Positions 8,471 through 17,012 of a stretch of DNA of 64,000 nt are shown piece after piece (positions within the stretch are counted from its first letter, which is position 1; the number at the start of each line of letters is the position of its first letter). A program made the position numbers and the translations under genes. This DNA comes from Klenkia sesuvii. Lineage in GTDB: Bacteria; Actinomycetota; Actinomycetes; Mycobacteriales; Geodermatophilaceae. The notes below the pieces were generated by a model that had not been told where the DNA came from, ran no database searches, and saw only the letters and a program-made list of their open reading frames with translations. The stretch lies in contig NZ_JBAPLU010000011.1 in assembly GCF_037083825.1 (NCBI RefSeq), positions 74,843-138,842 on the forward strand. Reading direction: 5' to 3'.

Positions 8471-8496
8471 CCCGGGCGGGTGATCACCCGCCCGGG
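8471..8496. terminator. Perfect palindrome, probable terminator of the def-cobLMK operon
   Basis: Twenty-six bases are fully self-complementary. The arms are CCCGGGCGGGT (8471-8481) and its complement (8486-8496) around GATC. The element starts directly after the HAD stop codon. No U-tract follows, as is common for actinobacterial I-shaped terminators. Confidence 0.6.
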
Positions 8497-8572
8497 GACT
8501 GTTCGGCAGGCCCTGCCCGGCCGATCACCAGGTCGACGGGGAACGCACACGTGCCCCACAGGGAGGTGGAGC

Positions 8573-9181
8573 GTGGCGGTGGAGCTGCCGGTGACCGGCG
8601 CGCCCGTCGACGTCGTGGCCGGTGCGGAGATCCTCACCGGCCACGTGGTGCAGCTGCACCGGGGCGCGGTCGTCGTCGAGCTGCCGTTCGAGCCGGCGCA
8701 GACCGAACCGCTGCGGCTGTACTGGTCGGCACCCGGGGGCGTGCACACCGTGCCGGCCCGCCTGGCGCTGCGCTGGCCGGTCCGCACCGGTGTGCGGTGG
8801 CAGCTGCTGCCCGCGGGTTCCGCGGAGCGGGGCAACCGGCGCGACGCCGTCCGGGCGCCCCTGCGGCTGAAGCTGCAGATGACCGAACCGGCCACGGGCT
8901 CGGTGTTCCGCGGTCGGACCACCGACCTGAGCGAGGCCGGCCTGCGCGGCCGGTTCGAACCGGGGGCCCAGGCGCCGACCGAGGGCTCGGCGGTGGAGAT
9001 CGGGTTGCTGCTGCGCGGGGCGGTGTTCCCGGCCGCCGGCACGCTGCAGACCGTGATCGGCGACGAGACCGGCTGGGACGTCGCGGTGGCCTTCGTCGAC
9101 CTCCCCGAGAGCATGGCCGACCTGCTGCGTGCCCAGGTGTTCGCGGCGCTGCGGGAGCAGCGGCGGCTCAGCCTGCTGTGA
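8573..9181 (+). CDS. PilZ-domain protein (probable c-di-GMP effector, YcgR-like)
   Basis: This is a 202-residue protein with two parts. Residues 1-80 form a beta-rich N-terminal region like the flagellar-brake/YcgR-N domain. A PilZ domain covers about 84-195, with the c-di-GMP-binding arginines in RGNRRDAVRAP (RxxxR) and the D-x-S-x-x-G motif DLSEAGLRG near residue 119. Both ligand motifs are intact, so it probably binds c-di-GMP. No flagellar genes are nearby, so its output is unknown. The GTG at 8573 is supported by GGGAGGTGG six bases upstream; the open frame extends to 8480 but without a ribosome site. The 3' end overlaps the convergent MFS gene by 14 bases. Confidence 0.85.
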   Translation: MAVELPVTGAPVDVVAGAEILTGHVVQLHRGAVVVELPFEPAQTEPLRLYWSAPGGVHTVPARLALRWPVRTGVRWQLLPAGSAERGNRRDAVRAPLRLKLQMTEPATGSVFRGRTTDLSEAGLRGRFEPGAQAPTEGSAVEIGLLLRGAVFPAAGTLQTVIGDETGWDVAVAFVDLPESMADLLRAQVFAALREQRRLSLL

Positions 9182-10364
9182 CCCGCGCGGGCCGGCGGTC
9201 GCGCACCAGCCCGGCGACCGCGGTCAGCGCCAGCACGACCACGACCGCCCCGTAGACCTCGGCGACCGTGGTGAGCCCCCACGGGCCGATCGCCAGCCCG
9301 GCCCCGATCGCGGGCAGGCTGAAGGCGAGGTAGCTGACGGTGAACACCGCCGACAGCAGCCCGGCGCGCTGGCGGGGGTCGACGCCCCGGGTGGCGGTGG
9401 CCATCGCGCCCAGGAACGCCGCGCCGAACCCGAATCCCGACACCACCGCGGCCACGAAGAACGCGGCCAGCGACCCGGTGGCCAGGGCGGTGATCGTGCC
9501 GGCGACCCCCGCGACGAAGACGAGCGCCCCGGTGACCATGCCGGTCGACGGCGTCAGCCCCCGGGTGGTCAGCGACCCGACGATCCCCGTGCCGTTGAGG
9601 GCCAGGATGAGCAGGCCGCCGGCCACGTGGTTCTCCACGCCGTACACGCCGGCGACCAGCGACGGGCCGAGCGAGGCGTAGAGCCCGCCCAGCGCCCAGG
9701 TGGCGGCCAGGCAGGGCAGGACGACGAGGAAGGCGCGGCGGCTGGTGCGCGGCACGTGCACGCTGGGCCGCAGCGACGCCCACGCCCCCGGCACCCGGGG
9801 CGAGGACTCGGGCAGCGCGACCCACACCGCGACCGCGGCGAGCACGAACACGGCGGTCAGGACGCCGAACACCCAGGCGCCCGGGCTGGTCAGCACCTGC
9901 ACGGCGATCGAGGCCCCCAGCGCGCCCACCGACAGCCCGAGCCCGGGCGAGGCCGAGTTGATGAGCGGGCCCAGCGGGCGCTCGGGGTGCTGCAGGTCGA
10001 GCAGGGCAGCCCCGAAGGCACCGGTCATCGCGCCGGTGGCGACCCCCTGGACGACGCGGGCGACGACCAGCCACGCCACGCCGTCGGCCGCCGCGAACAG
10101 CCCCATCGCGGCGGCCTCGACCAGCAGGGCCACCGCCAGCACCGGTCGCCGTCCGACGTGGTCGCTCAGCGCGCCGACCGTCAGCAGCGCCGCGAGCAGG
10201 GCGAAGGCGTACACGGCGAAGACGAGGGTGAGCGTCCCCGTGCCGAAGCCGAACTCGGCGGCGTAGACCCGGTAGAGCGGGGACGGGACGCCGGAGGCCG
10301 CGAGCACCAGCACCAGCAGCACCGCCACCGACCAGAACGCCACGGGCCGGGAGGAGGTGTGCAC
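9168..10364 (-). CDS. Major facilitator superfamily transporter
   Basis: The product has about 398 residues and 12 predicted membrane segments, with the MFS motif A loop GALSDHVGRRPVLAVALL between segments 2 and 3. A second, weaker copy is seen after segment 8. N-terminal ASGVPSPLYRVYAAEFGFGTGTLTLVF resembles the sugar- or drug-efflux type MFS proteins of actinobacteria, but the substrate cannot be assigned. The GTG at 10364 was chosen because GGAGGGG lies four to five bases upstream; a GTG at 10379 is in frame. The gene is divergent from the AtoE-type permease and converges with the PilZ gene. Confidence 0.85.
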   Translation of the reverse strand: MHTSSRPVAFWSVAVLLVLVLAASGVPSPLYRVYAAEFGFGTGTLTLVFAVYAFALLAALLTVGALSDHVGRRPVLAVALLVEAAAMGLFAAADGVAWLVVARVVQGVATGAMTGAFGAALLDLQHPERPLGPLINSASPGLGLSVGALGASIAVQVLTSPGAWVFGVLTAVFVLAAVAVWVALPESSPRVPGAWASLRPSVHVPRTSRRAFLVVLPCLAATWALGGLYASLGPSLVAGVYGVENHVAGGLLILALNGTGIVGSLTTRGLTPSTGMVTGALVFVAGVAGTITALATGSLAAFFVAAVVSGFGFGAAFLGAMATATRGVDPRQRAGLLSAVFTVSYLAFSLPAIGAGLAIGPWGLTTVAEVYGAVVVVLALTAVAGLVRDRRPARVTAG

Positions 10365-10498
10365 GTCCCCTCCGAGCACCCGGGGGCCCCGATGTGTTCC
10401 CGACCCGGCGGGCCTGCGAGCCGGGCAGCCGCTGTGCGGGGGCTGTGCGAACGTGTGACGGTCCGTCCCGCCCGCCCGGGTGACCGAAGGAGACCACG

Positions 10499-11887
10499 AT
10501 GAGCCGGACGTCCCCGACCGCCGACCCGGAGCGACGCTCCTCGGGCCTGTCCGGGCTCATGCGCCCGGTCAACTCCGTCGTCGAGAGGTACATCCCCAGC
10601 GCGCTGGTCTTCGCGGTGGTGCTGACCTTCGTCGTGGCGCTGCTGGCGCTGCTGCTGACCGACGTCGGGGTCGGCGGGCTGATCACCGGCTGGGGCGACG
10701 GGCTCTCCGGGCTCCTGGCGTTCATGACCCAGATGGCGCTGATCCTGCTGCTCGGGCACACGCTGGCCAACACCGGCCCGGTCCGCCGGCTGCTCGCGCG
10801 GCTGGGCGGGGTGCCGCGCAGCACCGCGCAGGCCTACGTCTTCGTCTTCGTGGTCGCGGCCCTGGCCTCGCTGATCACCTGGGGGCTGGGGCTGGTCGTC
10901 GGTGCGCTGCTGGCCAAGGAGGTGGCCGCCCAGGGCCGCGAGAAGGGGCTGCGGCTGCACTTCCCGCTGCTGGTCGCGGCCGGGTACTCCGGCTACGTCA
11001 TCTGGCACATGGGCTACTCCGGCTCCGGCCCGCTGACGGCGGCCACCGAGGGGTCCTTCCTGGCCGAGCCGCTGGGCCGCACGGTCCCGGTCACCGAGAC
11101 CATCTTCACCTGGTGGAACCTCACCGCCGCGGCGGTCACCATCGTGGTGGTGGCGGGTGCGATGGCGCTGGTGGCGCCCAAGCGGGACGACGCCGTCGTC
11201 GAGCTGCAGTTCGACGCCCGGGGCACCGACGCCGTCGACCTGGACGACGAGGTCGTCACCCCGGCCGACCGGGTGGACGGCAGCCGGGTCCTCACCCTGC
11301 TGGTGGGCCTCGCGCTGGTCGCCTACCTGGTCATCCACTACGCGCAGGGCGGCACGGCCACGCTGGACATCGTCAACTGGACGTTCCTGGCGCTGATCTT
11401 CCTGCTGGTGCGCAACCCCTTCGAGCTGGTCGCCCTCGTCCGCAACGCGGCCGCCAACGTCGGGGAGATCCTGCTGCAGTTCCCGCTCTACGCCGGGATC
11501 ATGGGCATCATGTCGGCCTCCGGGCTGATCACGGTCTTCTCCGACGCGGTGGTCGGGATCTCCGGGCCGGCCACGTTCGGGGTGCTGGCGTTCCTGGCCG
11601 CGGGGTTGGTGAACTTCTTCGTGCCCTCGGGGGGCGGCCAGTTCGCCGTCCAGGGACCGGTCTTCCTCGACGCGGCGCAGCAGCTGGGCATCGACCCCTC
11701 CGTCGCGATCATGGCCATCGCGTACGGCGACCAGTGGACGAACATGGTCCAGCCGTTCTGGGCGCTCCCGGTGCTGGCCATCGCCGGGCTCAAGATGCGC
11801 GACATCCTGGGCTACACGATGGTCACCCTGATCGCGTCCGGGGTGGTCTTCGCGACCACCCTGCTGCTGCTCGGGCTCGCGGCCTGA
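10499..11887 (+). CDS. Short-chain fatty acid permease, AtoE family
   Basis: This 462-residue polytopic membrane protein matches the AtoE/short-chain fatty acid transporter family. Evidence is NSVVERYIPSALVFAVVLTF at the N-terminus, the conserved LLGHTLANTGPV, and GYVIWHMGYSGSGPL in the middle. Near the C-terminus are FFVPSGGGQFAVQGPV and AYGDQWTNMVQPFWALPVL. About 10-12 membrane segments are visible, with a charged cytoplasmic loop around residues 225-260. The family imports butyrate or acetoacetate, often next to CoA-transferase genes; none are adjacent here. GAAGGAGA seven bases before the ATG gives a good ribosome site. Confidence 0.88.
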   Translation: MSRTSPTADPERRSSGLSGLMRPVNSVVERYIPSALVFAVVLTFVVALLALLLTDVGVGGLITGWGDGLSGLLAFMTQMALILLLGHTLANTGPVRRLLARLGGVPRSTAQAYVFVFVVAALASLITWGLGLVVGALLAKEVAAQGREKGLRLHFPLLVAAGYSGYVIWHMGYSGSGPLTAATEGSFLAEPLGRTVPVTETIFTWWNLTAAAVTIVVVAGAMALVAPKRDDAVVELQFDARGTDAVDLDDEVVTPADRVDGSRVLTLLVGLALVAYLVIHYAQGGTATLDIVNWTFLALIFLLVRNPFELVALVRNAAANVGEILLQFPLYAGIMGIMSASGLITVFSDAVVGISGPATFGVLAFLAAGLVNFFVPSGGGQFAVQGPVFLDAAQQLGIDPSVAIMAIAYGDQWTNMVQPFWALPVLAIAGLKMRDILGYTMVTLIASGVVFATTLLLLGLAA

Positions 11888-11891
11888 GCCC

Positions 11892-13532
11892 CTACGCCTG
11901 CTGCGCTCGGCCGGGGTAGCTGCGGCTGGTGTAGACCTGGCCGGACGGCGTCACCCGGGTCTGGGTGCTGCCGACCATCACCAGGCAGCGCATGTCGACG
12001 GTGCCCGGGTCGAACTGGCCCAGGGTGGTCACCGTGACCGACTCCTCGGGACCGCCGACGTCGCGGCCCACCACCACCACCGTGTCGGGGGAGCGCACCT
12101 CGAGCAGGGCCGCGCGGGCGTCGAACAGCTGCTGCGGGCGGGCCCTGGAGCGCGGGTTGTAGATCGCGACGACCAGGTCGGCGGCGGCCGCGTGGCGCAG
12201 CCGGTCGAGCACGACGTCGAAGGGCTTGAGGACGTCGGACAGCGACAGGATGCAGAAGTCGTGCCCCAGCGGCGCCCCGATGCGGGAGGCGACGGCCTGC
12301 GCGGCGGTGATGCCGGGCAGCACCCGCACCGGGACGTCGGGGAAGTCGGCGGCGGCCACCTCGAGCACCGCGGCGGCCATCGCGAACACGCCGGGGTCGC
12401 CGCTGGAGACGACGGCCACGCGCCGGCCGGTGCGGGCCAGGGCCAGCGCGGCGGCGGCCCGCTCGGCCTCCACCCGGTTGTCGCTGGGGTGCTTGACCTG
12501 CCGCGGGTTGCTCGCGACCCGGTCGAGGTAGGGCCCGTAGCCGACCAGGTCGTCGGCCTCGGCCAGGGCGGCGGCGGTCTCGGGCGTCGTCCACCAGCGG
12601 GCGCCGGGCCCCAGCCCGACGACGGTCACCGACCCGCCGCCCCCCTGCCTCCCCGGGGCCGGCATGGGAGCCCCTGCACCCGCTTCCGGGGCCGCGACCG
12701 GGTGCACGGGCTCCCATGCCTCGCCGGGGGCGGCGGGTGAGCTGGCGGGGGCGACGGGTGCGGCGGGTGCGGCGGGCAGGACGGCGGCCAGGTCGGGGGC
12801 GTCGTTGCCCGGGCCGGTCAGCTCGCTCGGCAGCAGCGCCAGGGAGAAGTAGGGCACCGTCGCGGGGTCGACGTCGGCCAGCGGCAGCACGCGTTCCCGG
12901 TCGGTGGTGGCCCGCTCCACGTACCAGGCCCGGTCGAGCACCCCGGCCACGGCGAAGGCGTCGCGGACGGCGGGGAACGTGCGGCCCAGCTTCATCACCG
13001 CGGCCGAGTCGGCGGTCTCCAGCCAGGCGGCCAGCTCCTCGGTGGGCAGGGTGCCGGGCAGCACGGTGAGCACCTCGTCGCGCTCCACCAGCGGCCGGCC
13101 GAGCACCGCCGCGGCGCCGCTCACGCTGGTCACCCCGGGCACCACCTCGGTGGGGTAGCGGTGCGCCAGGCGCTTGTGCATGTGCATGTAGGAGCCGTAG
13201 AAGAACGGGTCGCCCTCGGCGAGGACGACGACGTCGCGGCCGGCGTCCAGGTGCGCGGCCAGGCGCTCGGCGGCCGAGGAGTAGAACTCGTCGATGGCGC
13301 CCTGGTAGCCGCCGGGGTGGTCGGTGGTCTCGGTGGTGACCGGGTAGACCAGCAGCTCCTCGACCTGTCCCGGGCGCAGGTACGGCTCGGCGAGCGAACG
13401 CGCCACCGACCGTCCGTGCCGGGCGGCGTGGAAGGCGACGACGTCGGCGGCGCCGATCAGCCGGGCCGCCTTGACCGTGACGAGCTCGGGGTCGCCGGGA
13501 CCCAGCCCGACCCCGTAGAGGCGTCCGGTCAT
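11892..13532 (-). CDS. cobIJ: Fused precorrin-2 C20- / precorrin-3B C17-methyltransferase (CobI-CobJ)
   Basis: The 546-residue protein is a two-enzyme fusion. Residues 1 to about 240 are CobI (LYGVGLGPGDPELVTVKAARLI, EGDPFFYGSYMHMHKRL, VVPGVTSVSGAAA), which methylates precorrin-2 at C20. Residues from about 300 are CobJ (VTVVGLGPGARWWTTPET, SSGDPGVFAMAAAV, VLPGITAAQAVASRIGAPLGHDFC, VAIYNPRSRAR), which methylates C17 with ring contraction. The roughly 55-residue linker is rich in Ala and Pro. It is partly encoded by a long palindrome at 12661-12720 (about residues 271-291), which looks like an inserted repeat. The ATG overlaps the cobH stop as ATGA. This fusion is common in actinobacteria. Confidence 0.95.
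   Translation of the reverse strand: MTGRLYGVGLGPGDPELVTVKAARLIGAADVVAFHAARHGRSVARSLAEPYLRPGQVEELLVYPVTTETTDHPGGYQGAIDEFYSSAAERLAAHLDAGRDVVVLAEGDPFFYGSYMHMHKRLAHRYPTEVVPGVTSVSGAAAVLGRPLVERDEVLTVLPGTLPTEELAAWLETADSAAVMKLGRTFPAVRDAFAVAGVLDRAWYVERATTDRERVLPLADVDPATVPYFSLALLPSELTGPGNDAPDLAAVLPAAPAAPVAPASSPAAPGEAWEPVHPVAAPEAGAGAPMPAPGRQGGGGSVTVVGLGPGARWWTTPETAAALAEADDLVGYGPYLDRVASNPRQVKHPSDNRVEAERAAAALALARTGRRVAVVSSGDPGVFAMAAAVLEVAAADFPDVPVRVLPGITAAQAVASRIGAPLGHDFCILSLSDVLKPFDVVLDRLRHAAAADLVVAIYNPRSRARPQQLFDARAALLEVRSPDTVVVVGRDVGGPEESVTVTTLGQFDPGTVDMRCLVMVGSTQTRVTPSGQVYTSRSYPGRAQQA
12661..12720. repeat. 60-nt palindromic element embedded in the cobIJ linker
   Basis: Arms of 22 bases (12661-12682 and 12699-12720) pair with one mismatch; each begins with GGCATGGGAGCCC or its complement. 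The loop is 16 bases. The whole element is in frame and encodes about 20 linker residues between the CobI and CobJ domains. Palindromic elements inside coding DNA are known from Rickettsia (RPE). Here it could be a transposed hairpin tolerated in a flexible linker. Confidence 0.75.
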
Positions 13533-14152
13533 TCCGCGGTGCTCGCGAGCGCGTTGACCGCGGCGGCGGTGATCGCCGACCCGCCGCGCCGGCCGCGGAC
13601 GACCAGGAAGTCCAGGTCGGAGGCGGCCAGGGCCTCCTTGCTCTCGACCGCGCCGATGAACCCGACCGGGATGCCGACGACGGCGGCCGGGCGGGGGGAA
13701 CCGGCGGCGACCATCTCCAGCAGGTGGAACAGCGCGGTCGGGGCGTTGCCGATGGCCACGACGGCGCCGTCGAGCTTGTCGCCCCACAGCTGCAGGGCGG
13801 CCGCCGTCCGGGTGGTGCCCAGCGCCGCGGCGAGGTCCGGCGTCCGCGGGTCGTTGAGCGTGCAGACCACTTCGTTGTAGGCGGGCAGCCGCTTGCGGGT
13901 GACGCCGGCGGCCACCATCTGCGCGTCGCACAGCACCGGGGCGCCGCGCTCCAGCGCCGTGCGGGCCTTGCCCACCACGCCCTCGGAGAAGGCGACGTCG
14001 TCGACCAGGTCCACCTGCCCGCAGGCGTGGATCATCCGCACCGTCACCTGCGCGACGTCGGCCGGCAGCCGGTCCAGCGCGGCCTCGCGGCGGATGGTCG
14101 CGAACGACTGCCGGTAGATCTCGGCGCCGTCGTGCTCGTACTCGTAGCTCAC
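13529..14152 (-). CDS. cobH: Precorrin-8X methylmutase (CobH/CbiC)
   Basis: CobH moves a methyl group from C11 to C12 to form hydrogenobyrinic acid, the last ring-modification step before amidation. The 207-residue product has the family opening GAEIYRQSFATIRREA and the conserved IHACGQVD, with the catalytic histidine near residue 42. Also present are LCDAQMVAAGVTRKRL and GNAPTALFHLLEM, followed by GIPVGFIGAVESKEAL. The GTG at 14152 overlaps the cobG stop (GTGA), and the stop overlaps the cobIJ ATG, making a tightly coupled cobG-cobH-cobIJ unit. Confidence 0.95.
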   Translation of the reverse strand: MSYEYEHDGAEIYRQSFATIRREAALDRLPADVAQVTVRMIHACGQVDLVDDVAFSEGVVGKARTALERGAPVLCDAQMVAAGVTRKRLPAYNEVVCTLNDPRTPDLAAALGTTRTAAALQLWGDKLDGAVVAIGNAPTALFHLLEMVAAGSPRPAAVVGIPVGFIGAVESKEALAASDLDFLVVRGRRGGSAITAAAVNALASTAE

Positions 14153-15300
14153 CCTGCTCCGATCCGGTACCCGTCCTCGACGGCGAGGACGTCGGTCGAT
14201 CCTGCCGGGCGCCCGCAACGGCGTTCGCACCCGGCCCAGTGCTGGGGGCCCGTGACCGGCAGCGTGCCGGTCGCCACGGCCCGGGCGGCGTCGGCGCGGA
14301 CGTCGGCCCGCGACTTCGCGCACCCGGGCAGCCCGGCGCAGGCCGTGACCTGCGCCCAGGGGCTGGCCGCGTCGAACACCAGGCCCGCGTGGTGGAGTGC
14401 GGTGGCGACGTCGTCGACGTACTCGTCGGGCAGGTCGGGGACGGCGACGCTGCGCCACGGCGTGACCTGCACCTCGCTGCCCAGCGCCGCGGTGACCTGC
14501 ACCAGGACGTCGAGCGCCGCCGTCGTCAGCCGGCCCAGCGGCACCAGCCCGACGAGCGCGACCAGCCCGCCGGCCTGGTCGACCGAGCCCACCGGGGGAT
14601 CGGACGCGGGGACGGCGGACGGCGTGGCCGAGCCCCCCACCAGGCACGCCACCCGCGCCGGACCGTCGTCGAGCTCGGTCACCCGCCACGCCCGGCTCCG
14701 CTGGGCCTCGCGCTCGGCGAGGAAGGCGTGCGCGGCCCGGAGCACCAGGCGGTGGGCGTCGGCGGGCGCGGCGCGCAGGCCGGTCTCGTGGCCGGCCAGG
14801 GTCAGCGCGAGCGCGTCGGGGTCCACGGCGACCAGGCCGACGTCGCCGGTCAGGCCGTGCACGTCACCGCGGCCGTCGTCCACGGTGACCAGGAACCGGC
14901 CGGGCAGGGCGGCGAGCCCGGCGTCGGCGACCAGCCCGGCGTCCAGGGCCCGCACCACCGGACGGGCGTCGACCAGTCCGCCGGCCGCGCGGCCCGACAG
15001 CACGCTGGCGACGACGTTGCGGGCGGTCTCGTGCGGCTCCGAGGGCAGCAGCCCGGCACCGTGCAGCCGCCGGGCCAGCTCCGGCGGGGCGTCCTCGGCC
15101 AGGCCGCGCAGCTGCAGGTTGCCGCGGCTGGTGAGCTCCAGGGCGCCGTCGGCGAGGTCGACCGCGGCCTGGGCCAGCGCCAGCAGCTGCGGGCCGGTCA
15201 GCAGCCCGCCGGGGACCCGCACCCGGGCGAGCCGGCCGTCGGCGGCCAGGTGGGTCTGCACCGCACCCGGGCAGGCGTCGGCACGGTCGCGGGTGGTCAT
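14149..15300 (-). CDS. cobG: Precorrin-3B synthase (CobG), nitrite/sulfite-reductase-like hemoprotein
   Basis: CobG is the oxygen-using enzyme of the aerobic pathway that makes precorrin-3B before ring contraction, using a 4Fe-4S centre. The 383-residue protein has the ferredoxin-like half domain GAVQTHLAADGRLARVRVPGG and LELTSRGNLQLRGL. A C-terminal cysteine set is placed as in sirohaem reductases: CAGLPGC near residue 320 and CERRC near 358. Its presence indicates the late-cobalt, aerobic route. The ATG at 15300 follows the upstream MFS stop by 26 bases, so the two may be co-transcribed. No B12 riboswitch is seen upstream. Confidence 0.93.
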   Translation of the reverse strand: MTTRDRADACPGAVQTHLAADGRLARVRVPGGLLTGPQLLALAQAAVDLADGALELTSRGNLQLRGLAEDAPPELARRLHGAGLLPSEPHETARNVVASVLSGRAAGGLVDARPVVRALDAGLVADAGLAALPGRFLVTVDDGRGDVHGLTGDVGLVAVDPDALALTLAGHETGLRAAPADAHRLVLRAAHAFLAEREAQRSRAWRVTELDDGPARVACLVGGSATPSAVPASDPPVGSVDQAGGLVALVGLVPLGRLTTAALDVLVQVTAALGSEVQVTPWRSVAVPDLPDEYVDDVATALHHAGLVFDAASPWAQVTACAGLPGCAKSRADVRADAARAVATGTLPVTGPQHWAGCERRCGRPAGSTDVLAVEDGYRIGAG

Positions 15301-15326
15301 GGCCCGCCCGAGGTTACGTGCGCGGT

Positions 15327-16553
15327 TCAGCTCCGGGCGCCGCGCCCGAGCAGGATGACCACCGGCACCAGCAGGACGGCGGCGGCCACCGCGACCGACG
15401 GGTAGCCGCCGGTGGCCAGCACCGGGCCGGCCACGGCGCCCGCCGCCGCCCCCGCCAGGCCCATCACCAGGTCCGACGTGCCCTGGGCCGAGGTGCGCAC
15501 CCCTGCCGGCACCGACTCCGACAGCAAGGTCGACCCGGCCACCAGGGCCGCCGACCAGCCCAGCCCCAGCAGCAGCATCGACAGGGTGACCCAGCCGCGG
15601 GCATCGGCCGGGGCCAGCCCGCCGACCACCAGCGACCCGGCCAGCAGCCCCACGCCGAGGGCGATGGTGGGCACCCGACCGGCCCGGTCGGCCAGCCAGC
15701 CCATCACCGGGGAGGCGGCGTACATGCCGGCGATGTGCACGCTGATCACCACACCGATGACCTGCAACGACGCCCCGCCGTGCCCCAGGTGCACCGGGGT
15801 CATGACCATGACCCCGACCATCACCGCGTGCGCGGTCATCACCGCGACCAGGCCGAGGCGGGCCGCGGGCAGGGCCAGCACGGTGCGCAGGGTGGCGGCG
15901 ACGGTGGGGCGCGCGCCGCTCGCGACAGGTCCACCGGCGGCCAGCAGCGGGTCCGGGCGCAGCAGCAACCCCACGACCGCCGCCCCCGCGGCGAAGGACA
16001 CCGCGGACAGCAGGAACGGGCCGGCCAGCGCGGGCAGGCCGAGGGCGCGGCCGAGCGACCCGCCGACGCCGGAGAGGTTGGGGCCGGCCACCGCACCGGC
16101 CGTCGTGGCCCACACGACCACCGACAGCGCCCGGCCGCGGGTCTGCGGGGTCGCGGCGTCGGTGGCCGCGTAGCGGGCCTGCAGGCCCGAGGCGGTGGCG
16201 CCGCCGACCAGCAGCAGCCCGGTCACCAGCAGGAGGAACGAGCCGACGACGGCGGCCAGCACCACCAGTCCCGCGCCCAGCAGGCCGAGGGCGTAGCCGG
16301 TGGCCAGGGCCGGACGACGGCCCCGCGCGGCGGCCAGCCGGGCCAGCGGCACCGCCAACCCCGCGGCACCCAGCACGGTGGCGGTCTGCGCCAGGCCCGA
16401 CAGCGCGGTCGACCCCGACACCTGCTCGGCCAGCAACCCGCCGACGGCGATCCCGCTGGCCACCCCGACCCCGCCGAGCACCTGGCTGCCCACCAGCACC
16501 GGCACCGCACGGCGCCGGGCCCGGTCGCGGACGGTCTCGACGACGGCGGTCAC
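15327..16553 (-). CDS. Major facilitator superfamily transporter at the head of the cobGHIJ cluster
   Basis: This 408-residue protein has about 12 membrane segments, with MFS motif A-like PLARLAAARGRRPALATGYALG and VMGWLADRAGRVPTIALGVGLL. The substrate is unknown. Only 26 bases separate its stop from cobG on the same strand, so it probably belongs to the same transcript. Co-location could mean a role in cobalt, corrinoid or precursor transport, but that is inference from position; homologues are often annotated only as MFS. The GTG at 16553 follows a weak purine-rich stretch. Confidence 0.82.
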   Translation of the reverse strand: MTAVVETVRDRARRRAVPVLVGSQVLGGVGVASGIAVGGLLAEQVSGSTALSGLAQTATVLGAAGLAVPLARLAAARGRRPALATGYALGLLGAGLVVLAAVVGSFLLLVTGLLLVGGATASGLQARYAATDAATPQTRGRALSVVVWATTAGAVAGPNLSGVGGSLGRALGLPALAGPFLLSAVSFAAGAAVVGLLLRPDPLLAAGGPVASGARPTVAATLRTVLALPAARLGLVAVMTAHAVMVGVMVMTPVHLGHGGASLQVIGVVISVHIAGMYAASPVMGWLADRAGRVPTIALGVGLLAGSLVVGGLAPADARGWVTLSMLLLGLGWSAALVAGSTLLSESVPAGVRTSAQGTSDLVMGLAGAAAGAVAGPVLATGGYPSVAVAAAVLLVPVVILLGRGARS

Positions 16554-16633
16554 GAGGGGGATCCTGCCGTGCAGGGGGCGGGAAGCGCGACGGTCCCGCG
16601 CGTGTTGTGCCCGCCGCCTGAGAGGAGGCCACG

Positions 16634-16957
16634 ATGACCACCATCGACCTGCACTCCGAGTTCCTGCGCGCGGAGCTCTTCCTCACCAGCGGGCAGCCCG
16701 CCGAGGCCGTGGCCATCCTGGCCCCGGTGGTCGCCGCGTACCCGCACGACGTCGCGGTCCTCGAGCTGCTGGGGCGCTCGTGCTTCGAGTCCGCGCAGCT
16801 GGCGAAGGCCGAGCAGGCCTTCGGCGAGCTGGTCGAGCTGGCGCCGGCCGACGGCTGGGCCCGCCGGGCGCTGGCCCGCACCCTCGAGCGGCAGCACCGC
16901 GCCGACGAGGCGGCCACCCACCACCGCATGGCCGACGCCCTGGGCGCGGCCACCTGA
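16634..16957 (+). CDS. Small tetratricopeptide-repeat protein
   Basis: The 107-residue soluble protein is made of about three TPR-like helical pairs: FLTSGQPAEAVAILAPVVAAYPHDVAVLELLGRS, then FESAQLAKAEQAFGELVELAPADGWARRALART, then a final helix. TPR proteins mediate protein contacts; no catalytic part is present. GAGAGGAGG six bases before the ATG is a strong ribosome site. The stop codon lies in the first unit of a short tandem repeat that fills the gap to the next gene. Confidence 0.78.
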   Translation: MTTIDLHSEFLRAELFLTSGQPAEAVAILAPVVAAYPHDVAVLELLGRSCFESAQLAKAEQAFGELVELAPADGWARRALARTLERQHRADEAATHHRMADALGAAT

Positions 16958-17012
16958 GGCCCGCCCGGTTCAGGCCCACCCGGGTCAGGCCCGCCCCGGG
17001 TCAGGCCCGGCG
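16955..17012. repeat. Short tandem repeat spanning two convergent stop codons
   Basis: Units of 15-16 bases with the pattern T(G/C)AGGCCC(G/A)CCCGG start at 16955, 16970, 16985 and 17001; the last is partial. The TGA of the TPR gene is in the first unit and the reverse-strand TGA of the DinB-like gene is in the last. The intergenic gap thus consists entirely of this repeat. Confidence 0.7.

Noticed and set aside
8074..10824. Long minus-strand frame of 916 residues across the PilZ and MFS genes
   Set aside because: It has low-complexity Arg/Pro/Ser composition and no motif. PilZ and MFS reading frames are clear in other frames.
16554..16633. A second cobalamin riboswitch before the MFS-cobGHIJ transcript
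   Set aside because: Neither the B12 box nor the CCGCCACTGT segment is present on the minus strand.
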